Below are positions 56,601 to 64,000 of a DNA stretch of 64,000 bases, piece by piece. The notes beneath the pieces are model-generated. The model made no database searches. It saw only the letters and a program-made list of their open reading frames with translations, and had not been told where the DNA came from. Where the stretch lies: the NCBI RefSeq assembly GCF_011044495.1, contig NZ_CP049143.1, positions 3,038,001 through 3,102,000 of the forward strand. The letters are read 5' to 3'. Both the position numbers and the translations under genes were made by a program. The first letter of the stretch is position 1, and each line of letters opens with the position of its first letter. The DNA is from Roseimicrobium sp. ORNL1. GTDB lineage: Bacteria > Verrucomicrobiota > Verrucomicrobiia > Verrucomicrobiales > Verrucomicrobiaceae.

Positions 56601-59600
56601 CAATGCGGATACCAACTGGGCCAAGGAGGATTTCTCCGATGCTGCTGGCAATGTGCTGCAGACGCTGGCGCACGCGGGAGCGCCGAGTGGGGTGTTCAGT
56701 GACATCGCGGATACCGATGTGGATGTGGAGCCGCTCACGGTGAGTGCGGTGAATGGTGTGGCAGGCAATGTAGGCATCGCGGTGGCGGGCACGTATGGCA
56801 CGCTGACGCTGGGTTCTAATGGTGCCTACAGCTACATCTTGAACGATGCACATGCCTCAGTGCAGGCTCTGGACGATGGTGAGACCATCACCGATGTGTT
56901 CACCTACACGGCGAGTGATGGCACGGCCAACAGTGCCTCGGCCACCCTGACCATCACCATCTTCGGCACGAACGATGCCCCGGTAGCCAATGCGGACACG
57001 AACTGGGCGCAGGAGGATGGAGCGGATGCCAGTGGCAATGTGCTGCAGACCCTGGCACACAATGGCGCGCCGAGTGGAGCATTCAGCGATATCGCGGACA
57101 CGGATGTGGATGTCGAGCCTCTGACAGTGAGTTCCGTGAATGGTGTGGCTGGTAATGTGGGCATCGCAGTGGCAGGAACGTATGGCACGCTCACCCTGGG
57201 CTCCAACGGAGCGTACAGCTACATCCTCAATGATGCACATGCGGCGGTGCAGGCACTGGATGTGGGTGAGACTATCACGGATGTCTTCAGCTACACGGCC
57301 AATGATGGCACGGCAAACAGCGCCTCCGCTACACTGACCATCACGATCTTCGGCACGAACGACGCCCCGGTGGCCAATGCGGATACGAACTGGGCCAAGG
57401 AGGATGTGGCCAATGCCTCGGGTAATGTGCTGCTCACCCTGGCGCATGCGGGTGCCCCCAGCGGTGTGTTCAGCGACATCGCGGACACTGATGTGGACAT
57501 CGAGCCGCTGACTGTAAACACGGTCAATAGCGTGGCGGGCAATGTGGGCGTGGCAGTGGCAGGGACCTATGGCTCGGTGACGATCAATGGCAATGGGACC
57601 TACAACTATGTGCTCAACAACGGCAACGCGAGTGTGCAGGCCCTGGATGAGGGTGAGACGCTGACGGATGTTTTCAACTACACCGCGACCGATGGTACCG
57701 CCAATGCGGGCGCCACGCTGACCATCACCATCTTTGGAACGAATGACGCGCCGGTGGCCAATGCGGATACGAACTGGGCCAAGGAGGACGTGGCCAATGC
57801 CTCGGGTAATGTGCTGCTCACCCTGGCGCATGCGGGAGCCCCCAGTGGCGTGTTTAGCGACATCGCGGACACCGATGTGGACGTCGAGCCGCTGACTGTG
57901 AACACGGTCAACAGCCTGGCGGGCAATGTGGGCGTGGCGGTGGCAGGGACCTATGGCTCGGTGACAATCAATGGCAATGGGACCTACAACTATGTGCTCA
58001 ACAACGGCAACGCGAGCGTGCAGGCCTTGGATGAGGGCGAGACGCTGACGGATGTCTTCAACTACACCGCGACCGATGGCACGGCCAACGCGGGCGCCAC
58101 GCTGACCATTACCATCTTCGGGACGAATGACGCGCCGGTGGCCAATGCGGATACCAACTGGGCGAAGGAGGATGTGGCCAATGCCTCGGGTAATGTGCTG
58201 CTCACCCTGGCGCACGCAGGCGCCCCGAGCGGTGTGTTTAGCGACATCGCGGACACCGATGTGGATATTGAGCCGCTGACTGTAAACACGGTCAATGCCG
58301 TGGCGGGCAATGTGGGCAATGCGGTGGCAGGGACCTATGGCTCGGTGACGATCAATGGCAATGGGACCTACAACTACGTGCTTAACAATGGCAACGCGAG
58401 CGTGCAGGCACTGGATGATGGCGAGACGCTGACGGATGTCTTCAACTACACCGCGACCGATGGGACGGCCAACGCGGGAGCCACATTGACGATTACCATC
58501 TTCGGAACGAACGATGTTCCGGTCGCGAATGCGGATACGAATTGGGCCAAGGAAGACGTCTCTGATGCCACCGGCAATGTGCTGCTCACCCTGGCGCACG
58601 CAGGTGCCCCCAGTGGTGTGTTCAGCGACATCGCGGATACCGATGTGGACATCGAGACACTCACGGTGAGTACGGTGAATGGGGTGGCTGGCAATGTGGG
58701 CAACGCGGTGGCGGGCACGTATGGCACGCTGACCCTCAACGGCAACGGCACCTACAGCTACATCTTGAATGACGCGCATGCCTCTGTACAGGCGCTGGAT
58801 GATGGCGAGACCATCACCGATGTCTTCAACTACACGGCCAGCGACGGCACGGCCAGTGCAGGAGCCACGCTGACCATCACGATCTTCGGCACGAACGACG
58901 CACCCGTGGCCAATCCGGATACGAACTGGGCGCAGGAAGACGGAGCGGATGCCAGTGGCAATGTGCTCCAGACGCTGGTGCATGCAGGAGCGCCGAGTGG
59001 CTCCTTCAGCGACATTGCGGATACCGACGTGGATGTGGAGTCGCTGACGGTCAGCACGGTGAATGGCAGTGGGGCAAATGTGGGGGCCGCTATCGTTGGC
59101 CTCTACGGCACGCTGACGCTGAACAGCAATGGTTCGTACAACTACATCCTGAATGACGCGCTCGCTGCCGTGCAGGCACTGGATGTGGGAGAGACCCTGT
59201 CGGAGGCGTTTACCTACACCGCGAGCGATGGCACCGCCAGCAGTGCCTCGGCTTCACTCACCATCACCATCTTCGGCACGAACGACGCTCCGGTGGCCAA
59301 TGCGGATACGAACTGGGCACAAGAAGACGGCGCGGATGCCAGCGGTAATGTGCTCCAGACGCTGCCGCACGCGGGCGCTCCGAGTGGTTCCTTCAGCGAT
59401 ATCGCGGATACGGATGTGGACATCGAGCCGCTGACGGTGAGCATGGTCAATGGCAGTGGGGCAAATGTGGGTGTCGCCATCGCAGGTCTCTACGGCACGC
59501 TGACGCTGAACAGCAATGGTTCGTACAACTACATCCTCAATGATGCCAATGCGACCGTGCAGGGGCTGGAAGCAGGGGAGACCATCACGGATGTCTTCAA

Positions 59601-62562
59601 CTACACCGCCAACGATAGCAGCGCCAACAGTGCCTCCGCCACTCTGACCATCACCATCTTTGGATCGAACGACGCACCGCTGGTCGGCACGGGCACAGCT
59701 CTGGTGTCTGAGGAAGGTCTCCTGGGAGCGAACCCGGATACGGTGGGGAATCCTACGGATGGCACGAACAGCGCCACTGCTTCCGGCAGCATTTCCGTTT
59801 CGGATCCTGATGGGCAGCCTCTCACCGTCACGTTGGTGGCGCCTCCGCTGGGTACTTTCACCTCGGGGGGAGTGAATGTCACGTGGGTGGGTGGGGGAAC
59901 GAATCACCTGGTGGGCAGCGTGGGTGCCACTCCGATACTGGATGTGGTGATCAACAACGCGGGCGCCTTTACTGTCACATTGCAAGGCCATATTGACCAT
60001 GCGCCGGGAGATTTCGAGAACCTGTTCGTATTCGCTTTTGATGTGAATGTCTCGGACGGCATCACCACCGTGCCGACCTCGCTGACCGTCACCATCGAGG
60101 ATGACAGCGCCACTGCCGGCAGCAATGCCGCGGTGATTGTAGACGATGATGATGTGGCGGGTGCGGGTGGGAATCCGGGGGGCACCGGCGACTTGGCTCC
60201 GGCCAATGCCACGGGAACGGTGGCCCACAGCTTTGGTGCGGATGGCGGTTCGATTGCCTGGCTGAACACGGGAGCGCCTGCGGGCTTCACCTATCAGGTC
60301 TCTGCCAACAACCTGCTGGTGAAGCAGGGCGCCACCACGGTGCTCACGATCAATCTGAACTCGAGCACCGGTGCCTACTCCGTGGTGCAGAATGCGGCCA
60401 TCCTCCATGCGCTGCTGGCAAATGAGAATGATGCCAACTTCACGCTGAACTACCGCGTCACCGATGCGGATGGAGATTTTGTGGATGGCTCGCTCTCCCT
60501 GACGGTGAATGATGACACGCCGGTGAACATCGCGCCGCAGACGGAGATTCTGGTGAATGCCGCCGGCGCCTCCAGTTCCTCCGACCTTCCGCTGCCGCTG
60601 CTTGATGGGGATGGCAATGTGGACAATAACATGGGTGCTGACAAGCCCGGCACCATCGCCTTTGCGAATATCACGAATGGCCAGCAGGCCACGGGCGTCA
60701 TTGGTGGGAACACGGTGAATCTCAGTTCTGGTGGTTCGCCCATCAAGCTGTACCTGGTGAACCATGACGCGAATGCCGCCACGCCAGATCAGCTGCAAGG
60801 ATGGGTCAATGGGGCTCCGGGGGCTATGGGGGCCACGCAGGTCTTCAATGTCACTCTGAACCATGACCCGACCAATGTGGCGCAGGATACCTATCAGGTG
60901 AATGTGCTCAATCCCATCGGCGTCACGCAGCAGGTGGTGATAACGAATTTCGGGAACGTGGAGTCGGGTAACAATGAATTCCCGGTGCTGCAAAACCCCT
61001 TGGGCGTGAGCATTGACCAGGATCTGCTGTTCTCCTCGTACACTCGTGCGGCCAATGGTACCACCAACATCGCTACAGGTGGCTCGACTGTGAATACCAG
61101 TCAGCAAGGCATAGGTGTGGACAACCAGTCCATGAATGATACGGAAAATCTCCGTATTGATTTTGTTACTGGAGCATCAACCACTGGTGGCACGTACAAC
61201 TACGGTGCCCATTACAATGTAAACAACTTCCTGTTCTCGATATCACAGACCAACAATGGTGGTCCCAATCATATCGAATTCTGGGTCCGGATTTACAATG
61301 CGAACAATGATCCCGGTGGTGCCAACACTGTCGCTGATGCGGTGGCGTTGAATACCGGAGACACGCAGCTTAATACCATCACAGCGTTGCAATGGTTTGA
61401 TGCCAGCAGCAATACCACCACGTCCCTGGCCCTTGGCTCGCTGGTGAATGATGGGGCCGGTGGCTATCTTGTCACCGGACTGGATGTGAATGACACCATC
61501 CTGGTCACGGCATCTGGCGCTGGGTACAATCGGCTGGAAATTGAGAACCCCATATCGGGCGCTCATGGAGTGATCAATGCGGACCTGACAGGTGATAGGT
61601 TTGACATCGGGGGCCTTGCCTACTCCGCGGAAGTCATCAACGTCCCGCAGGTAGGTATGAGCTTCCAGGTGGCGCTGACTGATGCGGATGGTGATACGAC
61701 CATCTCCACCAATCCCATCAATATCACGCTCAATGCGCCGGCACCGCCTGTGGCGCTGGACCTGAATGGCGATGGCGTGCACTACCTGACACACGATGAT
61801 CCGGCAAATCACGTGAAATTCGATTTCAACGGGGACCATGTGGCGGACAAGGTCTCGTGGGTGTCTCATGAAGACGCCGTCCTGGTGCACGATCGCAATG
61901 GGGATCATCAGGTGAATGATTCCAGCGAGTTCGTCTTCACCCAGGGACATCCGGATGCGCACACGGACATGGAGGCGCTCCGCATGTACTTCGATGACAA
62001 TCATGACGGCCTGCTGGATTCCCATGATAGTGTCTTCGCCAATCTCGGCATCTGGCAGGATGCCAACAGCAATGGTGTGAGTGACACAGGTGAGTTCCAC
62101 ACCATGGCGGATGCAGGCATTCAAAGTATTTCCCTGTTTACCGATGCCATAGCCCACACCACCGCCAATGGTGAAGTGCAGGTGCATGGCCAGTCGGTGG
62201 TGACGCATACAGACGGCACCACCAGCATCGCAGAAGATGCGACCTTCTCGGTCTTCTCCCAGCCGCAAGGTGACGCTCCCCAAGGACTGCTCGCAGCAGA
62301 CCACGATACCGTGGAAGCTCTGCTGCCTCCTGTGTCAGCCCAGCCCGCCAGTGCTCCAACTCAGGACGGCGGTGGAGGTGGAGGTGATAGCGGCGGCGGC
62401 TCTGGCGCTCATGATTCTTCAAACTCTGCCCAACTGGCAGATTCGGGTTCCAATGGTGGACCCACGCCGGAACAAGAGGCAGCCCCCATGCCGGAACACC
62501 AGGCAGTTTCCGTCCCGGAATCCGTGGCGGCACCGGAAGATGCTCCCGCAGCCGTCGCTTAA
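50683..62562 (+). CDS. Giant VCBS-repeat surface adhesin, type I secretion substrate
   Basis: 3,959 aa with no signal peptide. The N-terminal domain (~1-125) includes VQLQGNVQISRDGEPPASVTKLADGVVIQWKDG; a Pro-rich linker (~135-170) and one divergent repeat follow. Then come 21 VCBS/cadherin-like repeats of ~128 residues, each with NADTNWAxEDxxxASGNVL, GVFSDIADTDVD, GTYGxLTL, ALDDGETLTDVF and TLTITIFGTNDAPV. After these are bespoke domains (~3000-3680), then Asp-rich calcium loops (LDLNGDGVHY, FDFNGDHVAD, HDRNGDHQVND, FDDNHDGLLDSHD), and a Gly/Ala/Pro-rich tail. No GGxGxD RTX nonapeptide array is visible. The type I secretion ATPase gene starts 56 bases later, supporting export by that system to the cell surface as an adhesin or matrix protein. 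Confidence 0.93.
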   Translation: MKISITESNASTGRHETKNVDVQSEARIPVQLQGNVQISRDGEPPASVTKLADGVVIQWKDGTFVVLVPEDGNNLDQLKQVSINSVMDGAAVDEFMLWRASYEDSPLDFAGMGPYGLPLRDVEQENADLFKEPVAESEPAVAPPAPPAPDVAPVIIPPPPVDLPPSAVDDSNFIIESDITPSIAAGNVLQNLIHGLYKNIGPFSDVADSEPEGGLLTLVKAGVQGALGAALGFNGVTVQGQYGTLIIQANGSYIYALNQNNPAPEALDEGESLVETFFYTVSDATGQTAQATLTITIFGTNDAPVANADTNWAQEDVSNASGNVLQTLAHNGAPNNGPFSDVADTDVDIEPLSVGSVNGSALNVGVAVAGAYGTLTLNADGTYNYVLDAQNATVDGLDDGETLTDVFSYTATDGDANAGATLTITIFGSNDAPIANADTNWAQEDASDASGNVLLTLAHNGAPSGVFSDIADTDVDGESLTVSEVNGSAGNVGAAVTGTYGSVTLNANGTYNYVLNNGHADVQALDDGETLTDVFNYTATDGTASAGATLTITIFGSNDTPVANADTNWAKEDVVDASGNVLLTLAHNGAPSGVFSDIADTDVDIEPLTVSEVNGSAGNVGAAVAGTYGSVTLNANGTYNYVLNNGHADVQALDDGETLTDVFNYTATDGTASAGATLTITIFGSNDTPVANADTNWAKEDVVDASGNVLLTLAHNGAPSGVFSDIADTDVDIEPLTVSEVNGSAGSVGAAVAGTYGSVTLNANGTYNYVLNNGHADVQALDDGETLTDVFNYTATDGTASAGATLTITIFGSNDAPVANADTNWAKEDVANASGNVLLTLAHAGAPSGVFSDIADTDVDIEPLTVNTVNGVAGNVGAAVLGTHGTLTLNGNGTYNYVLNNGSAAVQALDDGETLTDVFNYTATDGTANAGATLTITIFGTNDAPVANADTNWAKEDVANASGNVLLTLAHAGAPSGVFSDIADTDVDIEPLTVNTVNSVAGNVGVAVAGTYGSVMINGNGTYNYVLNNGSAAVQALDDGETLTDVFNYTATDGTANAGATLTITIFGTNDAPVANADTNWAKEDVANASGNVLLTLAHAGAPSGVFSDIADTDVDIEPLTVNTVNSVAGNVGVAVAGTYGSVTINGNGTYNYVLNNGNASVQALDEGETLTDVFNYTATDGTANAGATLTITIFGTNDAPVANADTNWAKEDVSDATGNVLQTLAHAGAPSGVFSDIADTDVDIEPLTVSAVNGVAGNVGIAVAGTYGALTLGSNGAYSYILNDAHASVQALDDGETITDVFNYTATDGTASAGATLTITIFGTNDAPVANADTNWAQEDGADASGNVLQTLVHNGAPSGVFSDIADTDVDVEPLTVSSVNGVAGNVGIAVAGTYGMLTLGSNGAYSYILNDAHAAVQALDVGETLTDVFSYTANDGSANSAAATLTITIFGANDAPVAIADTNWAQEDVSDASGNVLQTLLHNGAPSGVFSDIADTDADSEPLTVSTVNGVAGNVGNAVAGTYGTLTLGSNGAYSYILNDAHAAVQALDVGETITDVFTYTANDGSTNSAPATLTITIFGTNDAPVANADTNWAKEDVANASGNVLLTLAHAGAPSGVFSDIADTDVDIEPLTVNTVNSVAGNVGVAVAGTYGSVTINGNGTYNYVLNNGNASVQALDEGETLTDVFNYTATDGTANAGATLTITIFGTNDAPIANADTNWAKEDVANASGNVLLTLAHAGAPSGVFSDIADTDVDIEPLTVNTVNSVAGNVGVAVAGTYGSVTINGNGTYNYVLNNGNASVQALDEGETLTDVFNYTATDGTANGGATLTITIFGTNDAPVANADTNWAKEDVANASGNVLLTLAHAGAPSGVFSDIADTDVDIEPLTVNTVNSVAGNVGVAVAGTYGSVTINGNGTYNYVLNNGNAAVQGLDEGETLTDVFNYTATDGTANAGATLTITIFGTNDAPVANADTNWAKEDFSDAAGNVLQTLAHAGAPSGVFSDIADTDVDVEPLTVSAVNGVAGNVGIAVAGTYGTLTLGSNGAYSYILNDAHASVQALDDGETITDVFTYTASDGTANSASATLTITIFGTNDAPVANADTNWAQEDGADASGNVLQTLAHNGAPSGAFSDIADTDVDVEPLTVSSVNGVAGNVGIAVAGTYGTLTLGSNGAYSYILNDAHAAVQALDVGETITDVFSYTANDGTANSASATLTITIFGTNDAPVANADTNWAKEDVANASGNVLLTLAHAGAPSGVFSDIADTDVDIEPLTVNTVNSVAGNVGVAVAGTYGSVTINGNGTYNYVLNNGNASVQALDEGETLTDVFNYTATDGTANAGATLTITIFGTNDAPVANADTNWAKEDVANASGNVLLTLAHAGAPSGVFSDIADTDVDVEPLTVNTVNSLAGNVGVAVAGTYGSVTINGNGTYNYVLNNGNASVQALDEGETLTDVFNYTATDGTANAGATLTITIFGTNDAPVANADTNWAKEDVANASGNVLLTLAHAGAPSGVFSDIADTDVDIEPLTVNTVNAVAGNVGNAVAGTYGSVTINGNGTYNYVLNNGNASVQALDDGETLTDVFNYTATDGTANAGATLTITIFGTNDVPVANADTNWAKEDVSDATGNVLLTLAHAGAPSGVFSDIADTDVDIETLTVSTVNGVAGNVGNAVAGTYGTLTLNGNGTYSYILNDAHASVQALDDGETITDVFNYTASDGTASAGATLTITIFGTNDAPVANPDTNWAQEDGADASGNVLQTLVHAGAPSGSFSDIADTDVDVESLTVSTVNGSGANVGAAIVGLYGTLTLNSNGSYNYILNDALAAVQALDVGETLSEAFTYTASDGTASSASASLTITIFGTNDAPVANADTNWAQEDGADASGNVLQTLPHAGAPSGSFSDIADTDVDIEPLTVSMVNGSGANVGVAIAGLYGTLTLNSNGSYNYILNDANATVQGLEAGETITDVFNYTANDSSANSASATLTITIFGSNDAPLVGTGTALVSEEGLLGANPDTVGNPTDGTNSATASGSISVSDPDGQPLTVTLVAPPLGTFTSGGVNVTWVGGGTNHLVGSVGATPILDVVINNAGAFTVTLQGHIDHAPGDFENLFVFAFDVNVSDGITTVPTSLTVTIEDDSATAGSNAAVIVDDDDVAGAGGNPGGTGDLAPANATGTVAHSFGADGGSIAWLNTGAPAGFTYQVSANNLLVKQGATTVLTINLNSSTGAYSVVQNAAILHALLANENDANFTLNYRVTDADGDFVDGSLSLTVNDDTPVNIAPQTEILVNAAGASSSSDLPLPLLDGDGNVDNNMGADKPGTIAFANITNGQQATGVIGGNTVNLSSGGSPIKLYLVNHDANAATPDQLQGWVNGAPGAMGATQVFNVTLNHDPTNVAQDTYQVNVLNPIGVTQQVVITNFGNVESGNNEFPVLQNPLGVSIDQDLLFSSYTRAANGTTNIATGGSTVNTSQQGIGVDNQSMNDTENLRIDFVTGASTTGGTYNYGAHYNVNNFLFSISQTNNGGPNHIEFWVRIYNANNDPGGANTVADAVALNTGDTQLNTITALQWFDASSNTTTSLALGSLVNDGAGGYLVTGLDVNDTILVTASGAGYNRLEIENPISGAHGVINADLTGDRFDIGGLAYSAEVINVPQVGMSFQVALTDADGDTTISTNPINITLNAPAPPVALDLNGDGVHYLTHDDPANHVKFDFNGDHVADKVSWVSHEDAVLVHDRNGDHQVNDSSEFVFTQGHPDAHTDMEALRMYFDDNHDGLLDSHDSVFANLGIWQDANSNGVSDTGEFHTMADAGIQSISLFTDAIAHTTANGEVQVHGQSVVTHTDGTTSIAEDATFSVFSQPQGDAPQGLLAADHDTVEALLPPVSAQPASAPTQDGGGGGGDSGGGSGAHDSSNSAQLADSGSNGGPTPEQEAAPMPEHQAVSVPESVAAPEDAPAAVA
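51601..59682 (+). repeat. Array of 21 near-identical ~384-bp coding repeats
   Basis: The phrase encoding NADTNW recurs at 51601, 51988, 52372, 52756, 53140, 53524, 53908, 54292, 54676, 55063, 55450 and so on to 59299, with periods of 384 or 387 bases. Sequence type varies in order: three AKEDVANAS-type repeats, then one AKEDxSDA-type, then one AQEDGADAS-type. This five-repeat block (~1.92 kb) occurs three times (from 53140, 55450 and 57376; the first block has one extra AQEDVSDAS repeat). It implies recent tandem duplication or gene conversion. Confidence 0.93.
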
Positions 62563-62618
62563 TCGACGGGCGGGAGAGCACTCGCATCATCCATACTCAC
62601 ACACGCACTCCTGGTCTT

Positions 62619-64000
62619 ATGGTCGACCAATACGTTTCGCAGCCTCACGACATATCCGCGCCACCGTGCGCGGATGCTGATGAGCCCACAGATCCGCTTT
62701 TGAGCTGCCTCGCGCGCGTCGCGGAGTGGCATGGCGTTGAGTTCAATACGGAGGTGGTGCTTGCAGGCTTGCCTGTGGGACCGTCCGGAAAACTCACCGT
62801 GAGAGTCTTTGAGAAAGCTGCGCACGCAGCCGGATTCACGATTCAGGTGACCAAGCGGAAGCTTCGCAAACTCGCACGGCCGATTCTCCCAGCCATCCTC
62901 CTGATGAAGGATGAGAGTGTTGGCGTGCTGCTGCCGGGCAGGTCAGGGGACATCGAGTACGAAGCCATGGATGGCTCGGGCTCGGTACTCTCAGGGAATG
63001 CGCGTGCATTGCGCGTGGCCTACTCAGGTTATGCCATCTTGCTGCGCCGCCACGATGACTTCGCCTCGGTGTTGGGCGTGGCGGGGGAACTGGATCATGC
63101 AGCGCAGAGACGCCGCTGGTTCTGGAGCACGCTGTGGAAGTTCCGCGGGGACTACCTGCGACTGCTGCCAGCGTCCTTCCTCGTGAATCTCTTCGCGTTC
63201 GCCCTGCCGTTCTTCACCATGCTGGTGTACAACCGTGTCGTGCCGAACAGTGCGGAGGAGACGTTGTGGGTGCTGGCCACGGGTGTGGCTGCCATCTTTC
63301 TGTTCGAGTATCTCATGCGCCTGATGCGTGGCTTTGTGCTGAAGGAGAGTGGCCGCGAACTGGACAGGGTGCTGGCCAGTGACTTGTTCCTCCAGATCCT
63401 CTCGCTGGAGATGCGCGCGCGTCCTGCATCTTCAGGCTCGCTCGCAGGGCGTGCGAAGTCTTATGAGGTGCTGCGCGACTTCTTCGTCTCCGCCTCGTTG
63501 CTTGCACTGGCGGATGTGCCCTTCGCCATCCTGATGACCGCGGCCACCTTCTTCCTCGGTGGGCAGGTGATTGGCTGGCTCATGATCGCCTCGATTTCCA
63601 TCACCATCTTGTTCCAGATGTTGATTCAGCCGGCATTGCGGCGCTCTGTGGTGGGAGGCTCGGAGTCCGGGTTGGAGCGGCAGACGTTGGTCTCCGAAAC
63701 GGTGAATGGCCTGGAGACGGTGAAGGCCTCGAATGCCGAGGGGGCCCTTCTCGCGAAGTTTGAGCGCGCGGTGACGGAGTCCTCACGCAAGGAGGTGCGC
63801 TCGCACTGGTACTCCCTGCTTGGTGACTCCACCACGAAGGCCATCATCAATCTTACCTCCATCGCGATCGTCGTGGTGTCGGTGTATCAGATTCAGAAAG
63901 GCGAGATGAGCCTCGGCGGCATGATTGCCTGTGTGATGCTCGGTGGCCGCATCATGACACCGCTGGCCATGGCGGCTGGATTGATGACACGGCTCCAGCA
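62619..64000 (+). CDS. Type I secretion ABC transporter, LapB/LssB type (runs off window)
   Basis: An open frame from the ATG at 62619 to the window end (~460 residues). The N-terminal C39-like domain (~28-150) has DPLLSCLARVAEWHGVEFN and LPAILLMKDESVGVLLPG; the region lacks the Cys-His peptidase pair in its usual context, so it is a binding domain as in HlyB/LapB. The transmembrane domain (~175-460) has LPASFLVNLFAFALPFFTMLVYNRVVPNSAEETLWVLATG and LGGRIMTPLAMAAGLMTRLQ, both typical of LapB/LssB exporters of giant adhesins. The nucleotide-binding domain is beyond the edge. Co-transcribed with the adhesin. Confidence 0.92.
   Translation, partial: MVDQYVSQPHDISAPPCADADEPTDPLLSCLARVAEWHGVEFNTEVVLAGLPVGPSGKLTVRVFEKAAHAAGFTIQVTKRKLRKLARPILPAILLMKDESVGVLLPGRSGDIEYEAMDGSGSVLSGNARALRVAYSGYAILLRRHDDFASVLGVAGELDHAAQRRRWFWSTLWKFRGDYLRLLPASFLVNLFAFALPFFTMLVYNRVVPNSAEETLWVLATGVAAIFLFEYLMRLMRGFVLKESGRELDRVLASDLFLQILSLEMRARPASSGSLAGRAKSYEVLRDFFVSASLLALADVPFAILMTAATFFLGGQVIGWLMIASISITILFQMLIQPALRRSVVGGSESGLERQTLVSETVNGLETVKASNAEGALLAKFERAVTESSRKEVRSHWYSLLGDSTTKAIINLTSIAIVVVSVYQIQKGEMSLGGMIACVMLGGRIMTPLAMAAGLMTRLQ

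Noticed and set aside
51601-59682. CRISPR-like periodic repeats
   Set aside because: The period is 384-387 bases, in frame, and encodes VCBS-type domains; there are no short repeats with unique spacers.
52117-61107. Very long minus-strand open frames (up to 708 codons) opposite the adhesin
   Set aside because: They are mirror frames of the repetitive adhesin coding sequence: same 384-base period, His/Arg/Val-rich composition with no fold, and the plus-strand protein has clear domains.

Overview
The window looks like chromosomal DNA of a GC-rich, Gram-negative Verrucomicrobiota-type bacterium. The taxonomic call is inference. It rests on a very large autotransporter-strand-repeat protein ending in a PEP-CTERM anchor, a long MoxR/DUF58/BatA/vWA operon with a C13-like pseudo-peptidase and HtrA protease, a XylR-type LacI/AraC hybrid regulator, a golvesin-tailed FAD oxidoreductase, several Tat-type leaders, and GTAG-type REP elements. 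No rRNA, tRNA, CRISPR array, complete insertion sequence or prophage gene was seen.

Region 1 (1-13 kb) reads as one stress-response island. Four leftward units encode aldehyde/electrophile-handling proteins: YghZ-type aldo-keto reductase plus aldehyde dehydrogenase; a 66-aa protein plus Zn alcohol dehydrogenase, HbpS/GlcG-like protein and histidine kinase 1; an exported DJ-1/PfpI protein; and a DJ-1/PfpI protein fused to two ABM-like modules. Between them lie a second, paralogous histidine kinase and a rightward set of three response regulators (FixJ-type, receiver-only, NtrC-type with GAFTGA). All four detoxification units carry a sigma-54-like -24/-12 element. Upstream of each is a pair of 10-bp CGAAA..TTCG-like dyads whose near edges lie 73 and 90 bp from the -24 end (one site is at 72). 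I consider this the most interesting signal in the window: a self-contained, apparently self-reinforcing two-component/sigma-54 regulon.

Region 2 (13-22 kb) holds a small repeat-rich spacer, a DUF1345 membrane protein, a DUF3601-like small protein and a ~2,530-aa PATR/PEP-CTERM surface protein. Region 3 (22.9-28 kb) has a leftward DJ-1, GMC oxidoreductase and gluconate-2-dehydrogenase-subunit-3-like operon, a divergent XylR-type regulator and a glutathione peroxidase, with a strong terminator where the last two converge. Region 4 (28-41.5 kb) is an eight-gene leftward operon: BatA/vWA, giant coiled-coil membrane protein, HtrA, vWA/amidotransferase-like, propeller-like lipoprotein-sized protein, C13-like protein, MoxR, DUF58. 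It is interrupted by a REP doublet that reaches into one coding sequence.

Region 5 (41.6-48.8 kb) carries miscellaneous secreted or periplasmic enzymes: a neutral-ceramidase-like protein, Tat metallophosphoesterase, FAD oxidoreductase, NHL propeller, and a SAM methyltransferase. Region 6 (49-64 kb) is a cell-surface locus: a trypsin-like secreted protease, a 3,959-aa VCBS-type adhesin with 21 near-identical ~128-aa repeats arranged in higher-order blocks, and the start of its LapB/LssB-type type I secretion ATPase, which runs off the window.
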